From Albula goreensis (taxonomy: Eukaryota; Chordata; Actinopteri; Albuliformes; Albulidae): 64,000 bases of DNA. Below the pieces are notes generated by a model. It saw nothing but the letters and a program-made list of their open reading frames with translations, searched no databases and was not told where the DNA came from. The stretch lies in the NCBI GenBank assembly GCA_022829145.1, contig CM040764.1:8355144-8419143 (forward strand), in the 5' to 3' direction. Below are positions 13,208 through 24,141 of this stretch, one piece after another; positions within the stretch are counted from its first letter, which is position 1, and each line of letters starts with the position of its first letter. The position numbers were made by a program, and so were the translations under genes.

Positions 13208-13341
13208 ACTCTCTCTCTCCCTCTCTTACTCTCTCTCTCCCTCGCTTGCCCTCTCTCTCTCTTACTCGCCCTCTCTCTCTTGCTCTCTCTCTCCCTCTTG
13301 TTCGCCCTCTCTCCCTCGTTTGCCCTCTCTCTCTCTCAAAT
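13208..13341. repeat. CT-rich (GA on the minus strand) tract
   Basis: Nearly pure CTCT with interspersed CTCGCC and CTTGCC steps. It abuts the 3' terminus of a minus-strand LINE fragment, the same arrangement as the GA tracts between 29.7 and 41 kb. Confidence 0.9.
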
Positions 13342-13650
13342 TCAAATGTGCTTTATTGGCATGACAAGGTACTCTTGTGTTGCTAAAGCATAAATACCAT
13401 GTATATATATATAGCATAACCATGTTGTGTGTGTGGACCCCACACCTCACTGCCATAAAGTGCAATTGGTTCAATCACTCATTGCAGTATTTTCAGCAAA
13501 ATCCTAATTGGAATTTTGGTTTTGATTGATTTTCTAATGGCATAGAAAGCCCTTCTTGCTTTCTCTTTCAGGTTAATAGCCAAGCAAAAGTTCCCTGTGG
13601 AACTGATACATAAACCTAAATATGTGTAATTGTTTGTTGTTTCTATTTTG
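13342..13650 (-). mobile_element. LINE fragment, ORF2 C-terminal piece joined to 3' tail
   Basis: Read on the minus strand, 13650 to about 13430 encodes YTYLGLCISSTGNF, then KEKARRAFYAI, then, after a break in frame, VIEPIALYGSEVWGP. This is the segment at the end of the reverse transcriptase region in fish LINE ORF2 proteins. The sequence then jumps straight to the 3' terminus, which contains the polyadenylation-type signal within GCCAATAAAGCACATTTG. The copy therefore has an internal deletion. It is related to, but diverged from, the LINE amplified at 29-41 kb. Confidence 0.75.
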
Positions 13651-13683
13651 TATTTTCCTATATTAAAGTGTTGAGTAATTCAA

Positions 13684-13905
13684 CATTGCTACACAACTTT
13701 ATTTAAAATACAATATCGGAACTTGCTCTGCCAACTCTTGAAATAAGACTTTCTCATTCGTTTCCTCACCTGCTCAGGCAGACACCGTGGACAGTGTATC
13801 AGTATCCTTTCACATTATTATCCAACAGAACGTGCCAACTAGCATATCGGCACAGAAGTCCAAAGTTACACGAATCAAGCCTTCAGCTTCGGGCAACACT
13901 TGAGG
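13684..13905. repeat. Direct duplication, copy 1 (~220 bp)
   Basis: Starts near TTGCTACACAACTTTATTT and ends near CTTCAGCTTCGGGCAACAC. It matches 14638-14860 in the same orientation at roughly 90% by eye. The two copies flank a CT tract and a LINE-like tail. I do not recognise the sequence itself. Confidence 0.8.
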
Positions 13906-14007
13906 ATTGATCCCAGTCTACATATTTATCTTTGAAGAAAGAAAATGAGTGATTTCTACACAGCTTTTCCCAGGTGGTGTAAAGAAAAAAAAGTTTAACA
14001 AAAAAAA

Positions 14008-14146
14008 AGTCTCTCTCCCTCGCTTGCCCTCGCTCGCTCTCTCTCCCTCTCGCTCGCCCTCTCTCTCTTGCTCTCTCTCCCTTGCTTGACCTCTCTCTCT
14101 CGCTCGCCCTCTCTCTCTTGCTCTCGCTCTCTCACTCTCTCTCAAA
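14008..14146. repeat. CT-rich tract
   Basis: A second CTCT/CTCGCC tract, again directly followed by the terminus of a minus-strand LINE 3' end. Confidence 0.9.
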
Positions 14147-14637
14147 TTGAAGTTCAAATTCAAATGTGCTTTATTGGCATGACAAGGTACTCTTGTGTTG
14201 CTAAAGCATAAATACAAAATACAAAGAACACTGAGCAAAGACAATAACAACATTCCCATCCCTAACATGTACACATTTACCCATATTAAACAGATGTATT
14301 GATAGACTGATAGGAAGAAATAAATAAATAAAGATCTCTTATCATTTGCCACAGATGACGGGTTTTTTTTAGGTTGCATGTAGACATTATCGAGGCGCGA
14401 GGTTTCAAACCAGAGAGTTGTGTGGGCGATCCTCTTAATCCACTTGATGACACGCGAGGACATTCCAAAGAGGAGGCCGAGAGCAGCAATAAGAACAGAT
14501 GGAGGTTCAGTGGAGGAAGATGAGAAAGAAGCAGGGGGAGGAGCTCTGGAATCGGAGGGGTGACACACGGGATGTTGCACGATCACACTTAAAATCGTTA
14601 AAAACTTAAAAACTCTAAACTTTAAAATCTTAAAAAC
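14147..14637 (-). mobile_element. LINE-like 3' tail plus unidentified sequence
   Basis: The first ~80 bases repeat the 3' terminus seen at 13342 (minus-strand GCCAATAAAGCACATTTG). The remainder, to 14637, is not recognised. A minus-strand frame spans it and the CT tract (13918-14655, 245 codons), but its C-terminal half is Arg/Glu-rich low complexity translated from the tract. The other half has no family signature I know. It could be 3' UTR of the same element or captured host sequence. Confidence 0.45.
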
Positions 14638-14860
14638 GTTGCTACACAACTTCATTTAAAATCCAATATCGGATCTTGCTCTGCTAACTCTTGAAATAAG
14701 AGTTTCTCGTTCGTTTCTTCACCTGGTCAGGCATACACCGTGGACAGTGTATCAGTATCCTTTCACAGTATAAACCAGCAGAACGTGCCGACGACCGTAT
14801 CGGTACTGAACACCAAAGTTACACGAATCAAGCTTTCAGCTTCGGGCAACACACGCAAAG
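14638..14860. repeat. Direct duplication, copy 2 (~220 bp)
   Basis: Second copy of the 13684-13905 sequence. Both copies end in a stretch ATTACACGAATCAAGC-like, then CTTCGGGCAACAC, after which the flanks differ. Confidence 0.8.
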
Positions 14861-15527
14861 ACGAATACTCATAACGAGTTTCCCATGATCCTTTGCACGT
14901 CTGTGGAAACGGATAAGCAATAATTTAGTAACCATTTTCCATGTTTGTCTTCGTTGTAAGGCGTAGTTAATTTCCTCGTGTATTAGTGCAGTTTCGCTGT
15001 CTTAGCTGAACATATGTTCATTAGCCGCAACAACCGTGGATGAGACAACTTGTGAGGATCCAACAGAAGGATGTACACAACGTTAAACCAGTTATTAGAT
15101 TGTAGCGATTTCAGCTACTTATGCAGTTCATGCCCCCCCCGGGCTAAATCCACCGAAAGTTCGGGCACTTGATCTTTCCTTTCCACTTTTTGTGTTTTGG
15201 AAAGTAATTGTGTAAGACATGGTCTAGTTTGGTGAATTTTTCCCTTTTTCCTTTGTTGTCCTGTGATTGATTGTTTTATTTCCATTTGTACCTCTAAAAA
15301 TTAAGAGTTTGCCTAGTTTGGTAAACCTTTGTGAAAATGTATTTTAACGAAATAGTAAAATCCAAAACCTAATAAAAGCCACTTTACACGCAAAACAAGT
15401 AGCGATGGCCACGAGGTATATCCGGATAGCATAAGTACAAATGAAAGGAACTTGTCCGAAACTTGTTTGTTTGGAATAACTTGAAATTACACAAACAGTG
15501 AAATGACTGATAGGATGTTTATCAGCA
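14861..15527. other. Gene-free spacer
   Basis: No gene or known repeat was recognised. A C run lies near 15132-15139. The minus-strand open frame that starts further right (15344-15706) is mostly array sequence. Confidence 0.5.
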
Positions 15528-18415
15528 GTGCATTGGGTAAGACATATCAAATGCACAGAAGAACTTGAAGCAACTTCAGACATAAAAAAGCTGAGAGGTA
15601 TTGACCAGCTCTTCCAATTCAAAGGTTGTAAGTTCAAGGCTAGCTTAACTGCTTCTTTTAGCATAGTTATCATCACTGTTGCACTGCATAGGATAAGTTG
15701 GGACAACTTCTTATGTCATGAAGCCTTGGATGAGAGGTATTGACTAGCTTTCCCAATTCAAAGGTTGTAAGTTCAAAACTGGCCTGACTGCTTCTTTTTG
15801 CAAAGTTATCGTCATTGTTGCACTGCACACAAGAACTTGAGACAACTTCACACACCAAGAAGCCTTGGATGAGAGGTATTGACCAACTCTTCCACATCAA
15901 AGGTTGGAAGTTCAAGGCTAGCCTAACTGCTTCTTTTAGCGTAGTTATCATCATTGTTGCACTGCATAGAACAAGTTGGGACAACTTCAAGCACCAAGAA
16001 GTATTGGATGACAGGTATTGCCTAGCTCTCCCAATTCAAAGGTTGTAGGTTCAAGGCCAACTTAAACACTTCTTTTAGCATAGTTATCATCATTGTTACA
16101 CTGCACAGAAGAACTTGAGACAACTTCACACACCAAGAAGCCTTGGATGAGAGGTATTGACTAGCTCTCCCAATTCAAAGGTTGGAAGTTCAAGGCTAGC
16201 CTAACTGCTTCTTTTTGCAAAGTTATCATCATTGTTGCACTGCAGACAAGAACTTGAGACAACTTCACACATCAAGAAGCCTTGGATGAGAGGTATTGAC
16301 CAGCTCTTCCAATTCAAAGGTTGGAAGTTCAAGGCCAACTTACCCACTTCTTTTAGCATAGTTCTCATCATTTTGCACTGCACACAAGAATAGTCACACA
16401 CCAACAAGCCTTCATCATTCAATTCAAAGGTTGGAAGTTCAAGGCCAACACTCACTTCTTTTAGCATAGTTATCATCATTGTTGCACTGCAGACAAGAAC
16501 TTGAGACACCATCAGACACCAAGAAGCCTTGGATGAGAGGTATTGACCAGCTCTTCCAATTCAAAGGTTGGAAGTTCAAGGCCAACTTACCCACTTCTTT
16601 TAGCATAGTTATCATCATTTGCACTGCAGACAAGAACTTGAGACAACTTCACACACCAAGAAGCCTTGGATGAGAGGTATTGACCAGCTCTTCCAATTCA
16701 AAGGTTGTAAGTTCAAAACCAACTCACCTCCTGCTTTTAGCATAGTTCTCATCATTCTTGCACTGCACACAAGAACTTGAGACAACCTCAGACACCAAGA
16801 AGCCTTGGATGAGAGGTATTGACCAGCTCTTCCAATTCAAAGGTTGGAAGTTCAAGACCAACTCACCTCCTTCTTTTAGCATAGTTATCATCATTGTTGC
16901 ACTGCACACAAGAACTTGAGACAACTTCAGACACTAACAAGCCTTGGATGAGAGGTATTGACCAGCTCTCCCAATTCAAAGGTTGGAAGTTCAAGACCAG
17001 CTTATCCACTTCTTTTAGCATAGTTATCATCATTGTTGCACTGCACACAAGAACTTGAGACAACTTCAGACACCAAGAAGCCTTGGATGAGAGGTATTGA
17101 CCAGCTCTCCCAATTCAAAGGTTGGAAGTTCAAGACCAGCTTACCTGCTTCTTTTAGCATAGTTATCATCATTGTTGCACTGCACACAAGAAGTTGAGAC
17201 AACTTCAGACACGAACAAGCCTTGGATGAGAGGTATTGACCAGCTCTCCCAATCCAAAGGTTGGAAGTTCAAGACCAGCTTATCTGTTTCTTTTAGCATA
17301 GTTATCATCATTGCTGCACTGCACACAAGAACTTGAGACAACTTCAGACACCAAGAAGCCTGAGAAGAGAGGTATAAGCCAGCTCTCCCAGTTCAAAGGT
17401 TGGAAGTTCAAGACCAGCTTACCTGCTTCTTTTAGCATAGTTATCATCATTGTTGCACTGCATAGAACAAGTTGAGTCAAGTTCAGACACCAACAGGCCT
17501 TGGATGAGCGGTATGAACCAGCTCTCCCAGTTCAAAGGTTGGAAGTTCAAGACCAGCTTACCTGCTTCTTTTAGCATAGTTATCATCATTGTTGCACTGC
17601 ATAGAACAAGTTGAGACACCTTCAACCACTAAGAAGCCTTGGATGAGAGGTATTGACCAGCTCTCTCAATTCAAAGGTTAGAAGTTCAAAACCAGCTTAC
17701 CTCCTTCTTTTAGCATAGTTATCATCATTGTTGCAATGAATAGAACAAGTTGAGACACCATCAGACACTAAGAAGTCTTGGATGAGAGATATTGACCAGC
17801 TCTTCCAATTCAAAGGTTATGGGTTCAAGGCCAGCTTACCTGCATCTTTTAGCATAGTTATCATCATTGTTGCACTGCATAGAACAAGTTGAGACACCTC
17901 AAACACTAAGAAGCCTTGGATGAGAGGTATTGACCAGCTCTTCCAATTCAAAGGTTATGGGTTCAAGGCCAGCTTACCTGCATCTTTTAGCATAGTTATC
18001 ATCATTGTTGCACTGCAGACAAGAACTTGAGACACCATCAGACACTAAGAAGCCTTGGATGAGAGGTATTGACCAGCTCTCTCAATTCAAAGGTTGGAAG
18101 TTCAAAACCAGCTTACCTGCTTCTTTTAGCATAGTTATCATCATTGTTGCACTGCAGACAAGAACTTGAGACACCATCAGACACAAGAAGCCTTGGATGA
18201 GAGGTATTGACCAGCTCTTCCAATTCAAAGGTTATGGGTTCAAGGCCAGCTCACCTGCATCTCTTTTAGCATAGTTCTCATCATTGTTGCACTGCATAGA
18301 ACAAGAGAACACCATCAGACACTAAGAAGCCTTGGATGAGAGGTATTGACCAGCTCTTCCAATTCAAAGGTTATGGGTTCAAGGCCAGCTTACCTGCTTT
18401 CTTAGCATAGTGATC
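15528..18415. repeat. 139-bp satellite array, about 21 copies
   Basis: Successive copies are spaced 139 bp apart; 17002, 17141, 17280 and 17419 are equivalent points. Each unit carries CCTTGGATGAGAGGTATTGA, CCAGCTCT(T/C)CCAATTCAAAGG, GTTCAAGGCCAGCTTACC and TTTTAGCATAGTTATCATCA. Left-hand copies are more diverged, and short deletions occur near 16370-16450. The GTTCAAGGCC segment resembles a tRNA B box, so the unit may derive from a tRNA-type SINE. Because 139 is not a multiple of three, each copy yields only a ~66-codon frame on the minus strand; these are not genes. Confidence 0.95.
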
Positions 18416-18489
18416 CTCTATGTTTTGTGTGGCTAGTGTCAGACATATGATTGAAAAAGGGATAAAGAGAGCTCTCAAATGCGAAGGAT

Positions 18490-18725
18490 TCCATGGCACA
18501 CTGGGATAGACCGCCCTTCACGGAGCTGGAGGTTGTCGGTTCAAATCCGTGCTGGACCCGAGCAACGAATGGGGGAGGTGTGGATATCTCCCCCAAGCGC
18601 AAGCGAGGTGTGAGTGCGAGTGTGAGTGCGTGTGTGAGTGAAGGAGGGGGGATACGGTGTGGGCCCCCCCCCGAGGTTTCCGGAAGTGGAAACAGGGGGT
18701 TATGCTTATGCACCTGGTGAGTGTG
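18490..18725 (+). mobile_element. tRNA-derived SINE
   Basis: An A-box-like TGGCACACTGGG (18494-18505, 11 of 12 consensus positions) and a B-box-like GGTTCAAATCC (18538-18548, 10 of 11) are 32 bp apart, as in tRNA promoters. The body continues through a G/C-rich part with CCGAGGTTTCCGGAAG and GGGGGTTATGC. Related body sequences recur at 49135-49205 and 62845-62930, so this is a dispersed family. Confidence 0.75.
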
Positions 18726-18800
18726 TATATGTATTTATTTTTTTTATCTCTGTCCGTGTCCCTTTAGAGATGATGCAAGGCCGTCCCTTCCCCACCCCCA

Positions 18801-18902
18801 ATTGGGGGCGCCATGACATTTTCAAGAACAGTAACCTGGGTCACATGACTGCTCACATGACCCCAAGTTAGAGCTCTGGAAAATGTCATGCCACCCCCAA
18901 TG
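18801..18902. repeat. Inverted repeat, 24-bp arms
   Basis: The arms are 18801-18824 and 18879-18902 and match at 21 of 24 positions, separated by 54 bp. The shared core is CATGACATTTTC and its reverse complement. The left arm also overlaps a short palindrome, CCCCAATTGGGG. This could be a small MITE-like element or a hairpin; I do not recognise it. Confidence 0.7.
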
Positions 18903-19403
18903 TCTTACAAAGACAGTGGGATACGTACCTGCCGTCGGTCTGCGCTGGCACGGCCTCCCTCCACCTGCAAGGCGGTCTCTCCCCTCCGTGACTTCAGACA
19001 GCGCACCTGACAAAAAGCACACACACACAAAGAAGCAACGTTTCAACCCTACACCTCAAAATGGCAGAAAACCAGCATCTCTTATACCTCAGAGGTCCTG
19101 ACGTTTCCTCTGTCTGGAGCTGGTGAGGCAGAAACATTGTGGACCTCAGCATGTGAAAAGAGCCATCCTCTGCAGCAGAAGCAGAGTAAAAGAGCACACG
19201 GGTGTTCTCCAGAATGTTTTCTCCTGATGTGTAATTGAGAGCCAACCAACAGCACCTTCATTCCTACAGGGGACCCAATGGAAGGTGGAGATTTACCCAG
19301 CTGGCACAGGGATGGATGGGGTCTGTGACAATGGTCACCAGTGAAAGTGGAGCCAGTCGCACTGCTGTGTGACCTGTGAAAAGAAGAAAGAGGCAAAGAC
19401 AAG
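18903..19403. other. Spacer with exon-like segment on minus strand
   Basis: No gene is supported. On the minus strand 19006-18929 (78 nt, 26 open codons) is bounded by an acceptor-like TTTTTGTCAG and a strong donor-like CAG/GTACGT. A second acceptor-like TTCTTTTCACAG ends at 19374. The encoded peptides match nothing I know, so I record this only as an exon-like signal. Confidence 0.25.
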
Positions 19404-19410
19404 AGTCAGC

Positions 19411-22400
19411 TAAACACACTCACCTAAAGACCCCTACACAGGCCTGAGTATACCTCTGTGCAGATAAACACACTCACCTACAGGCCCCTACACAGGCCTG
19501 AGTGTACCTCTGTGCCCAGTAACACATTCACCTACAGGCCCCTTCACAGGCCAGAGTGAAACTCTGTGCAGGTAAACACACTCACCTACAGGCCCCTACA
19601 CAGGCCTGAGTGTACCTCTGTGCAGATAAACACACTCACCGACAGGCCCCGATACAGGCCTGAGTGTACCTCTGTGCAGATAAACACATTCAGCTCCAGG
19701 CCCCTACACAGGTCTAAGTGTAACTCTGTGCAGATAAACACACTCACGTACAAGCTCCAACACAGGCCTGAGTGTACCTCTGTGCAGGTAAACACACTCA
19801 CCTACAGGCCCCTACACTGGCCTGCGTGTACCTCTGTACAGGTAAAAACACTCACCTACAGGCCCCTACCCAGGCCTGAGTGTACCTCTGTGCAGGTAAA
19901 CACACTCACCTACAGGCCCCTAAACAGGCCTGAGTGTACCTCTCTGCAGGTAAAAACACTCACCTGAAGGCCCCTACACATACCTGCGTGTACCTCTGTG
20001 CCCAGAAACACACTCAACTCCAGGCCCCTACACAGGCCTGAGTGTACCTGTGTACAGGTAAACACACTCACGTAAAGGCTCCGACACAGGCCTGCGTGTA
20101 CCTCTGTGCAGGTAAACAGACTCACCTAAAGGCCCCTACACAGGCCTGAGTGTACCTCTGTGCAGATAAACACACTCACCGACAGGCCCCGATACAGGCC
20201 TGAGTGTACCTCTGTGCAGATAAACACATTCAGCTCCAGGCCCCTACACAGGTCTAAGTGTAACTCTGTGCAGATAAACACACTCACGAGTACAGGCTCC
20301 GACACAGGCCTGAGTGTACCTCTGTGCAGGTAAACACACTCACCTACAGGCCCCTACACAGGCCTGAGTGTACCTCTGTGCAGGTAAAAACACTCACCTA
20401 CAGGCCCCTACACAGGCCTGAGTGTACCTCTGTGCAGGTAAACACACTCACCTACAGGCCCCTACACAGGCCTGAGTGTACCTCTGTGCAGGTAAAAACA
20501 CTCACCTACAAAGGCCCCTACACAGGCCCGTGTACCTCTGTGCAGATAAACACACTCACCTACAGGCCCCTACACAGGCCTGAGTGTACCTCTGTGCAGG
20601 TAAACACACTCACCTACAGGCCCTACACAGGCCTGAGTGTACCTCTGTGCAGGTAAACACACTCACCTAAAGGCCCCTACACAGGCCTGAGTGTACCTCT
20701 GTGCAGATAAACACACTCACCGACAGGCCCCTACACAGGCCTGAGTGTACCTCTGTGCAGATAAACACATTCAGCTCCAGGCCCCTACACAGGCCTGAGT
20801 GTAACTCTGTGCAGATAAACACACTCACGTACAGGCTCCGACACAGGCCTGAGTGTACCTCTGTGCAGGTAAACACACTCACCTACAGGCCCCTACACAG
20901 GCCTGAGTGTACCTCTCTGCAGGTAAAAACACTCACCTGAAGGCCCCTACACAGGCCTGAGTGTACCTCTGTGCAGGTAAACACACTCACCTACAGGCCC
21001 CTACACAGGCCTGAGTGTACCTCTGTGCAGATAAACACATTCAGCTCCAGGCCCCTACACAGGCCTGAGTGTACCTCTGTGCAGATAAACACACTCACCT
21101 GCATGACCCTTCACAGGCCTGAGTGTACCTCTGTGCAGGTAAACACACTCACCTACAGGCCCCTACACAGACCTGAGTGTACTTCTGTGCAGGTAAACAC
21201 ACTCACCTACAGGCCCCTACACAGGCCTGAGTGTACCTCTGTGCAGATAAACACACTCACCTACAGGCCCCTACACAGGCCTGAGTGTACCTCTGTGCAG
21301 ATAAACACACTCACCTACAGGCCCCTACACAGGCCTGAGTGTACCTCTGTGCAGGTAAACACATTCACCTACAGGCCCCGACACAGGCCTGAGTGTACCT
21401 CTGTGCAGGTAAACACACTCACCTACAGGCCCCTACACAGGCCTGAGTGTACCTCTGTGCAGATAAACACACTCACCTACAGGCCCCTACACAGACCTGA
21501 GTGTACCTCTGTGCAGATAAACACACTCACCTACAGGCCCCTACACAGGCCTGAGTGTACCTCTGTGCAGGTAAACACACTCACCTACAGGCCCCTACAC
21601 AGGCCTGAGTGTACCTCTGTGCAGGTAAACACACTCACCTACAGGCCCCTACACAGGCCTGAGTGTACCTCTGTGCAGATAAACACACTCACCTACAGGC
21701 CCCTACACAGGCCTGAGTGTACCTCTGTGCAGGTAAAAACACTCACCTACAGGCCCCTACACAGGCCTGAGTGTACCTCTGTGCAGATAAACACACTCAC
21801 CCTACAGGCCCCTACACAGGCCTGAGTGTACCTCTGTGCAGATAAACACACTCACCTACAGGCCCCTACACAGGCCTGAGTGTACCTCTGTGCAGGTAAA
21901 CACACTCACCTAACAGGCCCCTACACAGGCCTGAGTGTACCTCTGTGCAGATAAACACACTCACCTACAGGCCCCTACACAGGCCTGAGTGTACCTCTGT
22001 GCAGGTAAACACACTCACCACAGGCCCTACACAGGCCTGAGTGTACCTCTGTGCAGGTAAAAACACTCACCTACAGGCCCCTACACAGGCCTGAGTGTAC
22101 CTCTGTGCAGGTAAACACACTCACCTACAGGCCCCTACACAGGCCTGCGTGTACCTCTGTGCAGTAAACACACTCACCTACAGGCCCCTACACAGGCCTG
22201 AGTGTACCTCTGTGCAGGTAAAAACACTCACCTACAGGCCCCTACACAGGCCTGAGTGTACCTCTGTGCAGGTAAACACACTCACCTACAGGCCCCTACA
22301 CAGGCCTGAGTGTACCTCTGTGCAGGTAAACACACTCACCTACAGGCCCGACACAGGCCTGAGTGTACCTCTGTGCAGGTAAACACACTCACCTACAGGC

Positions 22401-23641
22401 CCTACACAGGCCTGAGTGTACCTCTGTGCAGGTAAAAACACTCACCTACAGGCCCCTACACAGGCCTGAGTGTACCTCTGTGCAGATAAACACACTCACC
22501 TACAGGCCCCTACACAGGCCTGAGTGTACCTCTGTGCAGAAAAACACACTCACCTACAGGCCCCCTACACAGGCCTGAGTGTACCTCTGTGCAGGTAAAA
22601 CACTCACCTACAGGCCCCTACACAGGCCTGAGTGTACCTCTGTGCAGGTAAACACACTCACCTACAGGCCCCCTACACAGGCCTGAGTGTACCTCTGTGC
22701 AGGTAAACACACTCACCTACAGGCCCCTACACAGGCCTGAGTGTACCTCTGTGCAGGTGAAAACACTCACCTACAGGCCCCTACACAGGCCTGAGTGTAC
22801 CTCTGTGCAGGTAAAAACACACTGCAGGTAAACACACCACCTACAGGCCCCTACACAGGCCTGAGTGTACCTCTGTGCAGGTAAACACACTCACCTACAG
22901 GCCCCTACACAGGCCTGAGTGTACCTCTGTGCAGATAAACACACTCACCTACAGGCCCCTACACAGGCCTGAGTGTACCTCTGTGCAGGTAAACACACTC
23001 ACCTAAAGGCCCCTACACAGGCCTGAGTGTACCTCTGTGCAGGTAAAAACACTCACCTACAGGCCCCTACACAGGCCTGAGTGTACCTCTGTGCAGGTAA
23101 ACATTCACCTACAGGCCCCTACACAGGCCTGAGTGTACCTCTGTGCAGGAAAACACACTCACCTACAGGCCCCTACACAGGCCTGAGTGTACCTCTGTGC
23201 AGGTAAAACACACTCACCTACAGGCCCCTACACAGGCCTGAGTGTACCTCTGTGCAGGTATAAACACACTCACCTACAGGCCCCTACACAGGCCTGAGTG
23301 TACCTCTGTGCAGGTAAAAACACTCACCTACAGGCCCCTACACAGGCCTGAGTGTACCTCTGTGCAGATAAACACACTCACCTACAGGCCCCTACACAGG
23401 CCTGAGTGTACCTCTGTGCAGATAAACACACTCACCTACAGGCCCCTACACAGGCCTGAGTGTACCTCTGTGCAGGTAAACACACTCACCTACAGGCCCT
23501 ACACAGGCCTGAGTGTACCTCTGTGCAGGTAAACACACTCACCTACAGGCCCCTACACAGGCCTGAGTGTACCTCTGTGCAGGTAAAAACACTCACCTAC
23601 AGGCCCCTACACAGGCCTGAGTGTACCTCTGTGCAGGTAAA
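19411..23641. repeat. 54-bp minisatellite array, about 78 copies, cut by assembly gap
   Basis: The consensus unit is CACTCACCTACAGGCCCC, then TACACAGGCCTGAGTGTACC, then TCTGTGCAGGTAAACA. Variants carry GCAGATAAACA or GCAGGTAAAAACA at the end, or CAGCTCCAGGCCCC in place of the start. Copies in 20971-23640 are nearly identical; those at 19411-20300 are more diverged. As 54 is 18 codons, a + strand frame stays open for up to 284 codons (20971-21825), encoding the 18-residue repeat VNTLTYRPLHRPECTSVQ. Frames break where single bases are lost, for example near 22020 and 22165. I see no start context, splice structure or domain that would make this a gene. Confidence 0.95.
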
Positions 23642-24141
23642 NNNNNNNNNNNNNNNNNNNNNNNNNNNNNNNNNNNNNNNNNNNNNNNNNNNNNNNNNNN
23701 NNNNNNNNNNNNNNNNNNNNNNNNNNNNNNNNNNNNNNNNNNNNNNNNNNNNNNNNNNNNNNNNNNNNNNNNNNNNNNNNNNNNNNNNNNNNNNNNNNNN
23801 NNNNNNNNNNNNNNNNNNNNNNNNNNNNNNNNNNNNNNNNNNNNNNNNNNNNNNNNNNNNNNNNNNNNNNNNNNNNNNNNNNNNNNNNNNNNNNNNNNNN
23901 NNNNNNNNNNNNNNNNNNNNNNNNNNNNNNNNNNNNNNNNNNNNNNNNNNNNNNNNNNNNNNNNNNNNNNNNNNNNNNNNNNNNNNNNNNNNNNNNNNNN
24001 NNNNNNNNNNNNNNNNNNNNNNNNNNNNNNNNNNNNNNNNNNNNNNNNNNNNNNNNNNNNNNNNNNNNNNNNNNNNNNNNNNNNNNNNNNNNNNNNNNNN
24101 NNNNNNNNNNNNNNNNNNNNNNNNNNNNNNNNNNNNNNNNN
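23642..24141. other. Assembly gap (500 N)
   Basis: Exactly 500 N, a usual placeholder length for a gap of unknown size. The left edge is inside the 54-bp array and the right edge is inside a segmental duplication, so both structures extend into unsequenced DNA. Confidence 0.99.

Noticed and set aside
13918..14655. 245-codon minus-strand frame as a gene
   Set aside because: It crosses a LINE terminus and a CT tract; one half is low complexity and the other matches no family I know.
20971..21825. 284-codon + strand frame with an 18-residue repeat
   Set aside because: It follows from a 54-bp tandem repeat without stops in one frame. No start context, splice structure or domain is present, and neighbouring units are frameshifted.
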